This document shows positions 1-9,743 of a stretch of 64,000 bases of DNA, piece by piece. The position numbers and the translations under genes were made by a program. The notes under the pieces are model-generated. The model searched no databases, was not told the DNA's origin, and saw only the letters and a program-made list of their open reading frames with translations. Source of the stretch: Umbilicaria muhlenbergii (taxonomy: Eukaryota; Ascomycota; Lecanoromycetes; Umbilicariales; Umbilicariaceae); NCBI GenBank assembly GCA_000611775.1, contig KK106982.1, positions 3,033,992-3,097,991 on the forward strand. The letters are read 5' to 3'. Numbering within the stretch: the stretch's first letter is position 1; each line of letters opens with the position of its first letter.

Positions 1-471
1 GAGGTAGACGTAAGAGGCAACATTGTCCTCGAGGACTGGAAAGATCGAGCCATCTCCGAAATGACCGAGCACATGGAACTGTATCTCGGCGCCGTCATCC
101 GTCGGCCGCTGGGCAAATTGTTAGATTTCCTCGAATCGACGGAATCGCTTCTGCTCTCTTCGCCCTCTGCGCCTTCGGTTGCGACACGCGCCTCACACTC
201 ACGCTCGACGTTCAAGAAATTGCTGTCCACCTACGACACCAAGGAGATTCGAAGAGGCATCGAAACGCTCCGCAAGCGGGTGGAGAAGCATTTCGGCGAT
301 GCGGACGATCCAGGGCTGAGTAAGGGCTTGGTGCAGAAAGTGCTGGAGGAGTGCGAGAACCGTTACTACAGCGTTGGTGATCGGGCGGCCCGGATTGTAC
401 AGGATGTGTACGAGGGAAGCTTGGAGGTGGAATGGAAGAGGGAGGATGTGAGTACGGCATTTAGGCGCTGA
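1..471 (+). CDS. sec3: Exocyst complex subunit Sec3, C-terminal part (5' end outside window)
   Basis: The reading frame is open from base 1 and runs to a TGA at 469-471, giving the last ~156 residues. The core (YLGAVIRRPLGKLLDFLEST, then SRSTFKKLLSTYDTKEIRRG and RKRVEKHFGD) is the conserved C-terminal helical region of fungal Sec3. Sec3 is a peripheral exocyst subunit that marks sites of polarised secretion and tethers secretory vesicles at the plasma membrane; its N-terminal lipid/Rho-binding part would lie to the left of the window. There is no intron in the visible part. Codon use is C-rich in the first half and G-rich in the second (about 60-220 against 280-450), one of the skew switches described in the findings. 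The family call is by motif recognition and is fairly sure. Confidence 0.85.
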   Translation, partial: EVDVRGNIVLEDWKDRAISEMTEHMELYLGAVIRRPLGKLLDFLESTESLLLSSPSAPSVATRASHSRSTFKKLLSTYDTKEIRRGIETLRKRVEKHFGDADDPGLSKGLVQKVLEECENRYYSVGDRAARIVQDVYEGSLEVEWKREDVSTAFRR

Positions 472-1069
472 TGTTCGGTGATCGATCGGGGTCATCTTTG
501 ATCCTGTTCTTAGTTTTCTACGTTCCCAACGCTACTGACGATAAATATTTCCGGCGTTTCTTCATGTATGGTCCGGATGGATACCCGCAGTTATGGCAGG
601 CTTGTGTGGGGTGGCATGTCGATAGTCGGATAGATGTATCAATAGGATTCTTTGTACTATTTATGCTTGATACGACTGGGTTGTGAGCACTGAATGATAT
701 TCATACTCAAAAGGCTGAACTCGCTCTCGAGTACGCATCCAGATAGGCCACACCTTCAATTGGCATAGACCGCCTATCCTTCCACGTAGCATAGCGACTG
801 ACTAGGGGATTAGCTGCCTGACGTCCTGGCACACTTTTAAGAGTTCCTGCTAATCCGAATCTATACAATTATTTGTTCCAGGTTGGTGCGTCTTTCTGAC
901 CGCTTCCCACTGCCACCATCACTATCACCGCTCCACCCCCATAGCAGCTGTCTCGCTGTCGCCGCAGCCGCCGCAGTTGCCTCCTTAACCTACTTATAGG
1001 AGTATGGACCATAAGTCATGAATACAAGCTTAGGTCCCTCTCAGAACTACAAACAGCAAAAGCAATATA
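472..1069. other. Intergenic stretch downstream of sec3
   Basis: No supported gene. It holds the presumed sec3 3' untranslated region. Short open frames here show no family resemblance. Confidence 0.5.
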
Positions 1070-1521
1070 ACGTATTCTACCCAGCAACGCCGCAGTATAG
1101 GCAACGCCGCACCCCCCCCCAAAAAAAAACAGAATTTCATCAATTGAGCTGTAGATTTTGATCTAAATAAGGAACTCTAAAGCTCTACATTGTAGTCTAT
1201 AATATAGCTATAGGATCTATGCATTTCAGCACCTCCAAGGCTGCTTTTGCTGTGACAACTGCAGTCTTCGCAGTCTGCTTCTCCTCATCTCTATCCTGCA
1301 ACCGTTTTGACTTCCTAGCCTGTGTCTCCAGCTGCTTTCTAGATCTTTAAAGGCGTCATTATAGGCCTCAATGGCCTTCAGAATACGCTCTTCTTTCTCC
1401 ATTGAATGCATGCAATTATGAGGGAGAAATGGGTAATTTCGATGTTTGTTTTCTATTTTTTGGTGGGGTGAGGGGGGGGTGCGGCGTTGCCTATACTGCG
1501 GCGTTGCTGGGTAGAATACGT
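1070..1521. mobile_element. Non-autonomous Tc1/mariner-type element (MITE-like), 452 bp
   Basis: The ends are perfect inverted repeats of 50 bp (1070-1119 and 1472-1521, starting ACGTATTCTACCCAGCAACG). Both are bordered by a TA dinucleotide (1068-1069 and 1522-1523), the target duplication expected for the Tc1/mariner superfamily. The repeats end inside in a C9 and a G8 run. The interior is AT-rich. On the minus strand it carries a short frame beginning near 1408 with MEKEERILKAIEAYND, which resembles the start of fungal pogo/Fot1-type transposases. It soon loses resemblance, and the space cannot hold a transposase of 400-550 residues, so the copy cannot be autonomous. Identical repeats suggest recent insertion. 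The superfamily is inferred from the TA target and size; the repeat structure is seen directly. Confidence 0.8.
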
Positions 1522-2680
1522 TATCTAGATTCCTGAAGTGAATGTTGTAGAGGGATCCATTTTTCCACCATCTCTGCGTTACCCGGTTCTCAAGCCCGGT
1601 CTTGGATTTCAAGTGCTTAGGAGACACCCAGCTGACGATGGCCAATTGGTTCGCTGAGTGCCTCAGTGAGGGGGAATTCTCCCTCTATTTATGACTTATA
1701 TCCCATAGTCTTACAATAGCTCGCTCGTCACTGCCGCTGTGAACGCACCACCACCCATACCTCTCTTGAAACCTGGGCTGGCCTCAGTCAACGAAGTGCT
1801 CATTTTTGGGTCAGCCATTGTCGCTGCGGCCGCCGCCCTCCACCCTGCGCTAGCTAGCTGAAGGCTCACTCCTTTGACGGCATACCACGTACCTTAGACG
1901 CAAAGCCTCCAGCCAGTCAGCTATTCGCGTTGTCAAGAAGGCTTAGAAGTCAGAGTTTTTTTCAAGTGTACGCGTAGAATCTTTGACAGAAAGCTTAGTC
2001 GTGTAGCTAACTCTACTCAGCTGGTGGTAGGGCTAGGGTCTATCTGAATCATCACGTGGTCTGTCTGGACTCGTTCCCATGGCGCTCATCTTGCACTTCT
2101 CGTGTTGCATGAGATTCGTCGAGGACAGTGGTGCTCTTGAGTTTCACCCGCGTGTGTATGTGTGTATCTCGAAACAGTGCCGTGCGTTCCACGTTGATGC
2201 GGAAGCAGATTGCTATGAGTGGTAAGCTGACGCGGCCGTGTCCCAAGCGCTGTGCTTTTGGATTCTGTTCAACAAGTCCCATTTGAAACTCGTCCGGCAG
2301 GCGCACCATCAAAATAAGTGGCAGTTCACAAACGGGGAGAGCGCCGAATACCTTGACAGCGAAGCAAGTTTTGAGCTGCGCAGATGCAATGTTACAAGTC
2401 ACTGAGCTTTTCCATCTGCGCTCTTGATTTACGTAAGAAGAAGATACCTCATTTTTACTGCCGTGCTGCTGAGGATTCCCCAAATTGCTCAGTCCAAGAC
2501 TGCCACTGATTTCGATGGTTCTCCTGCCGGATTATTTAGGCCTGCCACAGTACCATGACTTTTAGGGTCTCTCTAGTAGCTACTAAAGTAGATCGTGCCA
2601 TAATGTAGATGCACTAGATTCCGCAAAGCTGCGTCTTCCATCAGTACGCACAGTACCAACTAACGACGATTAAGATATTC
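1522..2680. other. Intergenic stretch
   Basis: No supported gene. Open frames on the minus strand at 1530-1645 and 2052-2483 have no recognisable domain, no splice context and no family resemblance. The first simply reads into the transposon end. The right end may contain further 3' exon or UTR of the peptidase-like gene, because its stop codon overlaps a good splice donor. Confidence 0.45.
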
Positions 2681-4417
2681 TTACCCAGTAGTCCATGGCT
2701 CCGAAGTCAAGTGTCGCTCAGCATGTGCTGGTGCATAATCGCCACCGCGGGATGAATCGGATGATCTTCCCATGAATAGCGAGGGCTCATGCTGGAACTT
2801 GGCTTTTATACTTGCCATAATTCGATGAGCTGGAACGATGTAGGCAAGTGTAGAACCAGCCTGCCGGGCTACAATATGGCCGATCCATTCACCAGAGTGG
2901 GCATCCACAACCCATGAGCCACAGTCTCCGAGGGCTATTGTTTCTTGTTAACTTCGAGCGCGCCGCACCAGCAGTGGAGTCAACATGATCGACTTACCAA
3001 CAGGGTCCTGAAGATAAACTGTCCACCACTTTCGGAACGATACATTTCCTGCCGTTCCGAGATAGTAAGGTGTCCCAGACGTACGGCCCCTGATTATTCC
3101 ACGAGAAGATGTGATAGCTAACACTTCCACATCTTGGGGCTGATCGGAAGCAACCATGGTAATAGCTACACTTTTTCTTTCATTATGAAATGGACTTGGT
3201 ATGGTGATGATGTTGGGCTGCTTGTATAATTCGTCTTCAATTGATATAAGAGCCCAATCATCGCCCCCAAATTCCCCAGATGATGCCTTGTGAAGCTTGC
3301 CCAGATAACCGCCCGCAAATTCCCCAGATGATGCCTTGTGAAGATCGTCCAGACCAGTTGTTGTAGGTACGTCTAACTCTTCCTGCCGCCTTTCAAATTC
3401 GGAGAAGAACGACGATAACGAAGGAACCACTGTGGTGCGTTGAGGCTTTAGTACGGGAGATGCTTCGGCCGACTGATCCTCGAGATTTGTTCCGTCGAAG
3501 TTTTTCCTCTCCTCTTGCGCAGGGTATACCAGTGCTGTACGCCCCATTCCATAACTGAGTTCATCGTCGTCATCGTCGAAACACAACTCGTTGTCACTTT
3601 CTGCCTCGGCGGACATTTCCAGTACCTGAGTTGACTCGAGGAAAGCATGTGCCACAGTTAGGCCGTATACGTGCCAATTTATGACTACTACACCGCCAAG
3701 TGTGGCTTTTCTCATCGGGGAAAATGAATCAATCGTGAAGCGAACTGGAGCACCGCAAGGGTTATCAACATTGATGTCTCGAACTATGCTTATCGCTCCT
3801 CCTAGGCTGTTCCATTGCTTTTCCCAATCGGACACGTATTTCCGGGCGTTTTCTGCTGTCGTATTCGGGCCAGAATCCTTTGCACTGTATCTTGGTGAGT
3901 AGAGCACGCTTTCTTCTTCCACCTTTCTTCGAGGTGGTTTCGAATTCCATCCAACCCAGGCAGGCGTGTCTCCTACTCCAGCGCATAGTTGAGGTGCTCG
4001 TGCACTATGTGCTAGTCTGATACCCGGATATGCTAGAACAGTGTCTCTCCAGAATTTCTCTCGGCTGATGATTGTTTTTGCCGCCGCACGTACTTTTCGA
4101 TCCACACATTCAAATACCAGAGTGGGCCGCGCTGAAGCCCTACCAAGTCCCCGGTACCCTATCATGTACATGGTCCATCCTAAAGGGTATGAAGGGCCTT
4201 GTCTTGCTACTTCTAGCTCATCGGCACGTGATTCTAATAAGGTTCTGATGCTATTAGTAACCTCATGGAATACTTCTCGAGCCAATCCTTTTGTGGTCCA
4301 GCATTGATGGACCGTTCCCAGGGTCCCACATGGCATGTCTATGGAATCTTCCCACATACTCTGTTGCCCAGACATGGATGTGAGCTGCCTCGTGGAGGTT
4401 GTTGTTGTAGATGCCAT
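2681..4417 (-). CDS. Chymotrypsin-fold peptidase-like protein with Cys at the nucleophile site
   Basis: Exons 4417..2998 and 2943..2681 (54-bp intron, GTAAGT..AAG) give 560 residues. The last ~310 residues look like a trypsin/chymotrypsin-type double barrel as found in many uncharacterised Pezizomycotina proteins. There is a His in YGLTVAHAF (near residue 255), an Asp in GGDDWALISIED (near 386) and the nucleophile motif ALGDCGSWVVD (near 480), where trypsins have GDSGGP. The Ser of GDSG is thus Cys here, as in 3C-like proteases. The intron joins DPV-E-T-IALGDCGSW, which restores the motif and supports the splice. The N-terminal ~200 residues are unrecognised. A 16-residue unit with LHKASSGEF is duplicated. 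The stop at 2681-2683 overlaps a good donor (GGGTAAGA), so a further 3' exon is possible. The gene faces the membrane-protein gene at 4961 across a 543-bp divergent promoter. Proteolytic activity is inferred, not shown. Confidence 0.65.
3263..3358. repeat. 48-bp in-frame tandem duplication inside the peptidase-like gene
   Basis: Two adjacent 48-bp copies (3263-3310 and 3311-3358) share an almost identical core, CAAATTCCCCAGATGATGCC. They encode two successive LHKASSGEF units, 16 codons apart, just upstream of the putative catalytic Asp. The few differences suggest a fairly recent duplication. Confidence 0.85.
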
Positions 4418-4960
4418 TAGATCTCCACAATATCAGTCGGTGCCCATAGGCTTGTAGCAACGCGCCAGTCAAACCGTATATAAAGGCTGGAGATGGTTGA
4501 CAGCCTCAGCGGAGCTCAGGCGTCTGAATAACCTCGTTCGCAGTCACACTGAAGATGAGAATGTTGCTAAAGCACATTAACTGATGTTTACTCACTCAAA
4601 GAGGCCTTTAGGTTATAAATAAACAGCTGGCACTTATACCAGCTTGTGGCAACAAGGAACGCCACCAGTACAAGCCCTCAAGACGGGTTAGCTGAGGAGG
4701 CTATGCGATTTTAAGTCACTGAGATGTGAGGTGCAGGCGGTCTCAGCCCGTGGCACAGCCAGCGTATGACATCAGTCTGCTTCTCGGTTCCGTGATGTGC
4801 ATGCTGGGTGTGACAAGGCTGTGGTTTATCACCAAAGCCCTCCGCCTCTTAGGCAGTCATAGCGTAAAGCGAGATGCACTCTCCTCGAGATCAAAGGTCC
4901 TCCCAAGAGGCATAGAGGCCTCGGCCACCTGCAAGTATATGACTCCCATGGAACAGCAAG
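4418..4960. other. Divergent promoter region between the peptidase-like and membrane-protein genes
   Basis: This 543-bp spacer separates two divergently transcribed genes and must carry both promoters. A TATATAAAG element lies near 4477, about 60 bp upstream of the minus-strand ATG and in the opposite orientation. No other gene is seen. Confidence 0.5.
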
Positions 4961-6044
4961 ATGTCTACCCCGATTGAGCTTCAGGAGAGACTGAGTAAGG
5001 CTTCACTAGCACCGCAGGTAAGACGTGTTATCCTCGAAACCCTCTGGGATTGGAGAATTGGCGACAAGGAAAACGATAACATCGATCGATACGATGCGTA
5101 CTTTGTGTACTACGAAGCTCAATGTACAAGTCTAGCCGGTGCTGAAAGAGGTCGACTTTGGGCAAACAATCAAGAAGAGATATTGAAGATCGTCAACTTT
5201 CTGAAGAGTGGTCAGCAAACACGCGAATCACTTGCGATATGTCTTTACCAGGACCGTGCTACTATTAACGACAGTGTCACTCTCGCGGCACGCCTATGGC
5301 TTATGCTGAACATTGGGAATCTTCAACACTCTTACACCCCGGGGCAGACCACCGTTGATTGGAATGAAGGGACCCTGAAAGCTTGCGTTGATCGTGTTTT
5401 TTCACCAACACATACCCTGGACGATCCGGTAAAGCTACCCAAGGGTTTTAACGCCTTTCAGCTCAAAAGCATTGCGGGGATAAAGGTAGCGTGGACGAAC
5501 AATTTGGCGGACCACCTGCTTATGAGAGATGACGACACCAAGGTTTTAATCTTCCATCATGCCACCTTCTTACGCTGTCATAAGGAAAGTAGACAGTAAG
5601 TATTAAAGGCTCTTGTGTATTTTGCCTGCAGCAATCGCTGAATGAAAACCGCGCAGTAAGATATACAATCCGGAACTCATAGATGAGACATTGAAGACCC
5701 TCAAGCTTTTGCTCCCACAGCACGATAAGAAGGTCGAGAAGTGGTATTTCAAAGAGCAAAGAAAGTACAAGCTTGATCCAACTGCAGTCGACGGATATCT
5801 CAACACCGGAGCGCGTCAGATCGAACAGTTCCATTTCTGGCGCGACCGCTTGGTGATCATGAAACAAGTATTTGATGAGTCGGAGCCGAAAAACCTTGGC
5901 CAGTGGTGGAACGACCGCCGCAAAGGTGTACAGTGGTCCACGTTCTGGGTCGCGTTCATTGTCGTTTTGTTGACTATACTTTTCGGAATGGCGCAGTCGA
6001 TCGAGGGAGCTGTGCAGGTTTACAAGGCATATCACCCGTCGTGA
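4961..6044 (+). CDS. Tail-anchored small membrane protein of unknown function (Pezizomycotina family)
   Basis: Exons 4961..5595 and 5657..6044 (61-bp intron, GTAAGT..GCAG) give 340 residues. The junction reads ESRH-KIYNPEL. The N-terminal two thirds are mixed helical without a known domain. Near the C-terminus comes the conserved signature KNLGQWWNDRRKGVQWSTFW, followed directly by one hydrophobic segment (VAFIVVLLTILFGMA) and a short tail, SIEGAVQVYKAYHPS. This tail-anchor block recurs in a widespread but uncharacterised family of filamentous ascomycetes. There is no signal peptide, so the bulk is probably cytosolic, anchored to an internal or plasma membrane. It is transcribed divergently from the peptidase-like gene. 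A role as partner or target of that protein is only a hypothesis. Confidence 0.7.
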
Positions 6045-6206
6045 GTGCTATTATCTGACCCCTTTTATGGTTGCATTAATCCGACAGATCGTCTAGTCAC
6101 AGTAAATAGTCCTTATCTCTTCGGGTCCTCCCACGAGACCTCATATCCAGAGCATTGCTTGGTAAAAATATCAACACCAGGTCTTACATCCTGGCGTAGT
6201 TCATGC

Positions 6207-7427
6207 TCAGAAATCTTCGATGGTAGTGCCCACTTTCCGCTCCCTGGCTAGATCCACGATATCCTCGCCCACGCAAAGATCCATGAGCCCCAAGCCTACG
6301 CTCTTGTATAGTACATTCCCCGCCTCAATCCACCTCTTCATCCCCTTTTCCCCCTCCCCACCCATCTCGATTTCCCTCATAGCCGCCTTCTTTACCATCA
6401 TCAGCTCGCCCACCTCGACAAGCTGTTCCGGTCCCAATCCTGCCTGAATCACCTCCCCTGCCTCCTTCAAGCACGCCTCGATACTGTCCACGACTACCAC
6501 GCCGCCCTTATCTGCATGCTTGTGGAAGTGATGACCATGTTGCGGTTTGACGGTGTGGCGTAGGATATCCGGGTGCAGTTCTACCATGTGGGGTTGGTAG
6601 CTCCCGATGGCACTGATATACCGCCCCTTCTTCCTTCCTTCCGTACTCGTCAGATATTCGGCTGGGAACAATGGCGCTGTAGAGGGCGTAGTCATGAATA
6701 TAACATCCGCACTTCTCACATGTTCTTTCAACAATCGCGCATACTCTCCGTAGTCTGCGCTCAAGATGGTAACCTTTAGCTTCGGGCTGCGTAAACTGGC
6801 CCATTCGTTCGACGTGTAGATCTCCTGCATGAGTGGCTGCGCTCGCGCAAAGCTGCGATTGATGATGTTGACGTAATGGATTTCAGGACCACGAAGGAGA
6901 AGAGCGATTCGGATGTGCCAGTAGGCTTGCTTGCCAGCGCCGAATACAGCAATGGTATGCACGCTTGAGCGACGGCTGAAGATCAGGGAGGACGCAAGGG
7001 CGGTGCGAAAGGCGGTTAGCTCTTCGGCGTTTATGAACCCTAGCGGTGTGCCAGAGCTATCGAGGAGGGTGAGGGAGCCAGTGGGAGTAGTGGATTGGGA
7101 CGAGGCGAGCGATGGAGGAGGAGTGAAAGTGCTGTTCATGGAGGACGCATCGGAATTAGGGGCAGGTGCGGCTGCAAGTGAGATGATCTTCATCGCAGTA
7201 CTTGTGCTGGTGCTGGCCGGCATGAAGAGGGTTGTTTGCCCGTTGTTGCCGGTGATGGAGATACGCTGTGGTTGATTCGTGCTGCAACAACCCGTCGTTT
7301 CCTGTGTACCGGTCGAGTACTCGTGAAGAGCCTCGGCAAGGTTGTGTTGCAGAGCGAGGATATCATCCCGAGTAAGAGAGTGAAGGAGCGTTTGAACGTC
7401 TGCGTTGGTTAGGATGGTAAGAGGCAT
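6207..7427 (-). CDS. Ornithine cyclodeaminase / mu-crystallin family protein
   Basis: A single exon encodes 406 residues starting MPLTILTNADVQTLL. An in-frame Met 71 codons upstream gives a low-complexity leader unlike the family, so this start is preferred. The Rossmann nucleotide-binding motif is AVFGAGKQAYWHIR (near residue 170), and the substrate-side motif FINAEELTAFRTALAS precedes it, both typical of the family. Members are NAD(P)-dependent enzymes: ornithine cyclodeaminase makes proline and ammonia, while others reduce cyclic imines, so the substrate here cannot be named. Between residues ~100 and ~130 there is a Ser/Thr/Pro-rich insertion. A His-rich stretch (KPQHGHHFHKHADKGG) lies near residue 310. 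The gene is convergent with the membrane-protein gene on its left. Confidence 0.85.
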   Translation of the reverse strand: MPLTILTNADVQTLLHSLTRDDILALQHNLAEALHEYSTGTQETTGCCSTNQPQRISITGNNGQTTLFMPASTSTSTAMKIISLAAAPAPNSDASSMNSTFTPPPSLASSQSTTPTGSLTLLDSSGTPLGFINAEELTAFRTALASSLIFSRRSSVHTIAVFGAGKQAYWHIRIALLLRGPEIHYVNIINRSFARAQPLMQEIYTSNEWASLRSPKLKVTILSADYGEYARLLKEHVRSADVIFMTTPSTAPLFPAEYLTSTEGRKKGRYISAIGSYQPHMVELHPDILRHTVKPQHGHHFHKHADKGGVVVVDSIEACLKEAGEVIQAGLGPEQLVEVGELMMVKKAAMREIEMGGEGEKGMKRWIEAGNVLYKSVGLGLMDLCVGEDIVDLARERKVGTTIEDF

Positions 7428-8214
7428 TTTGGCGTAGAAGTCGAAGCTACTACGTTGCGACCGGCGCTGGTGAGATGCAGCTAAAGCAACAACTCTCACG
7501 CAAGAATCTTGGTCGATCGAGTGGGATATGAGGCAGCTATTGCTGCACTTGAAACGCAGCTCAACCCATGCTGTTGCTGAAATATCGATTGGAGGAGCAC
7601 TTAGAGAGATGAGGGGGTGAACCACGTAGGGCTGACTCACGCTGCTTCTTTATACGCCCAAATCCCCTTCAGATCTGCAGTCTCAGTCTCAGACTCTCAA
7701 TGCTTTGTCAACTCTCAGGTAGACTGAACCTGAAGCCAATATCAGTTGCCATTTGGATGCCAAGAAGGTTGGAGCCCTACAATTAAGCACAACGACTAGT
7801 TTGCGATGGACAAAGCCATACACCCACCCAAAACCCTGTAGGAAAAGAACCTTTCCTAGTCGAAAAGCCCTGTGAAGCATAAGTGGCACCCCGCGGGCCA
7901 AGTATGCATCGTGACTATCCGAAATAAGGATCATGGACATAGTAGTGCACGTAAGAGTGTCGTAATTCGTGACGAGTTAATCTTTTCGTGAAGTACTACA
8001 TGCCACTTCCTACCTGTAGAGAAACAAGAGAAGAATATGCCCAATGCCCCCAAACCCACCATACCACGCAGCATAAACATCTTCATAAGCCCAGTTCATA
8101 AATACGCTCATAGAACCCAACCCACTCTATTCCAAACTCACAACCCCGCCTAAAAGCCATCATCAACCCTCCCTCCCCCACAATCCCCACCCCATTCAAA
8201 TTCAAACCAAGTTC
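7428..8214. other. Intergenic stretch
   Basis: No supported gene. The right part (about 8030-8214) is strongly C-rich and continues without a break into the 3' end of the next gene: the left arm of a skew island. Confidence 0.5.
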
Positions 8215-9743
8215 TCAAGCATAAGCATCCCCCCACAACTCCGCCTCCTCAACCACTTGATCCTCCCTCCCCACCACCCTCCTCCCCTCCTCCTTCTCCC
8301 GCCTCCTCCTCTCCTGCCTCCCCACAAGCCGACTCGGCGTCAACGGCGTCAGCGGCGTAAACGGCATGTACGGGCTATACGGCGTACTCGGCACGCCCGT
8401 CAGCGGCGGTCTCAATCCCCCCTCATTAGTATGCGGGCCCTTGCGTTCGAGGATCGTGGCTTTGATGGTCGAGCGCGGGCGGTCGCTATAGTTGGGGCCG
8501 CGGAGGGGAAGGGACGCGCTGCGGAGGGGGAGGGTGGGGCCGAGGGCGGCTTGGGTTTGGATGGAGAGGGGGAGGGGCGGGGGGGCGCGTTTGGCAGGTT
8601 TGGTGGGGTGGTGGCGGTGGGGGTAGGGGGATTCTTCGAAGGTGTCGAGCTCTTCCGGGGTGGTTTGGATGGTGGGGACGGGGGGGTCGCGGAATTCGGC
8701 GCGTTTGGGACTGAGGCGGGTGTGGTCGAAGTGTTTCTCGAGTGGGCTGCGGGGTTCGCGGCTGTGGGCTTTTGCGGGGGGGTGGGGGGGGGTGGGCCGG
8801 GGTCGTCATAGTAGCGCGGGCTTAGGGGTTCGGTTTCGCCGTATATGTTATTTTTTTCGGGGATTAGGTCGGGTGAGCCCATTGGTGGGGAAATGGTGAG
8901 GCTGCGGACGCCACGCTTTTTGTTGAAACTTCCAAAGGACGTTCGTGAGGAGGCTCGGCTGTGGGTTGTCGATCCAGCGGTGGAGATGGGTGAGGGTTTG
9001 GGGAATCGAACCCGAGGGGATGTGGTAGCTATGCGGGAGGGCGACGTGGTACCGGCACGCGGAGGTGGTGAAGACGCTCCTGAGGTTCGGAGGTGTTGCA
9101 GTTCTGGTGGAAGTTGGGTGCTCTGTCCGGGCCTCACGTCTGATAACGATCTCGCCTTCTGCTCATCATGCTCCATCACTGCTGCATAAAGACGTTCCAT
9201 TTCCCTCTCAGCTTTGGCCTTGTCGTCCTCTATAACGCTTTCGTCAAACGTAACCACGCTGCTTTGTATAGACGCCTGCTGTTTGTGTGCAGTTACTGGC
9301 TTGCCCCAAGGATTGTGATTATTCCTAGCGACTTCTGGACTTGGCCATGCGCTTTTCATATCTGTCGTACTGACGGGACTTGGACCGTATGGGTCGGCCT
9401 TGGATGGTGAGATTGGTGAGGGGTCGAAGGCATTCGATGCAGCTCGAAGTGGCTTGACCATCTCCATCGCAAGAGTACGCGGAGAGGCTTCGGCTGCACG
9501 TCGTAATCGACGACCTACGAACAGGAGAGCTGTGCCGATGAAGAAGACGCAAAGGAAGTATGCGCCGATGATGGAACCGATCTGAGCAGGTAGATAGGAT
9601 TTATCTCGAATTGCAGAGGCAGCCAGTGGTGGGCCGTCTGCTGGAGAAGGAGCTGGACCTTCGTCAATGCTAACGTGGAAGACGTTGTTCGGCAATGCTA
9701 TGGCCGGAGAGATGAGCGCAATGAGGTGTATGATGGAGGTCAT
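8215..9743 (-). CDS. Single-pass membrane protein with long Pro/Ser-rich tail; apparent frameshift in a G/C tract
   Basis: The N-terminus MTSIIHLIALISPAIALPNN looks like a cleavable signal. It is followed by a short luminal part and the conserved membrane segment LPAQIGSIIGAYFLCVFFIG, then a cytosolic tail rich in Pro and Ser. The frame from 9743 would end at 8412 in meaningless low complexity. A second frame starting inside the homopolymer region 8776-8792 (G7, T, G9 on the + strand) reads coherently: REPRSPLEKHFDHTRLSPKR, then ERKGPHTNEGGLRPPLTG, then VPSTPYSPYMPFTPLTPLTP, ending GREDQVVEEAELWGDAYA at 8215. This is the conserved C-terminus of this Pezizomycotina family. The two frames differ by one base (one missing C on the coding strand, or two extra), which suggests a sequencing or assembly error in the tract. 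The total is about 508 residues. The function is unknown. Confidence 0.7.

Noticed and set aside
1226-1645. A 139-codon minus-strand open frame across the transposon end
   Set aside because: It joins flanking DNA to transposon interior and reads through the inverted repeat; only the short transposase-like start is meaningful.
8998-9018. A T-loop-like word (GGTTCGATTCC on the minus strand) suggesting a tRNA
   Set aside because: It lies inside the coding sequence of the membrane protein (PRVRFPKPS) and has no acceptor, D or anticodon arms around it.
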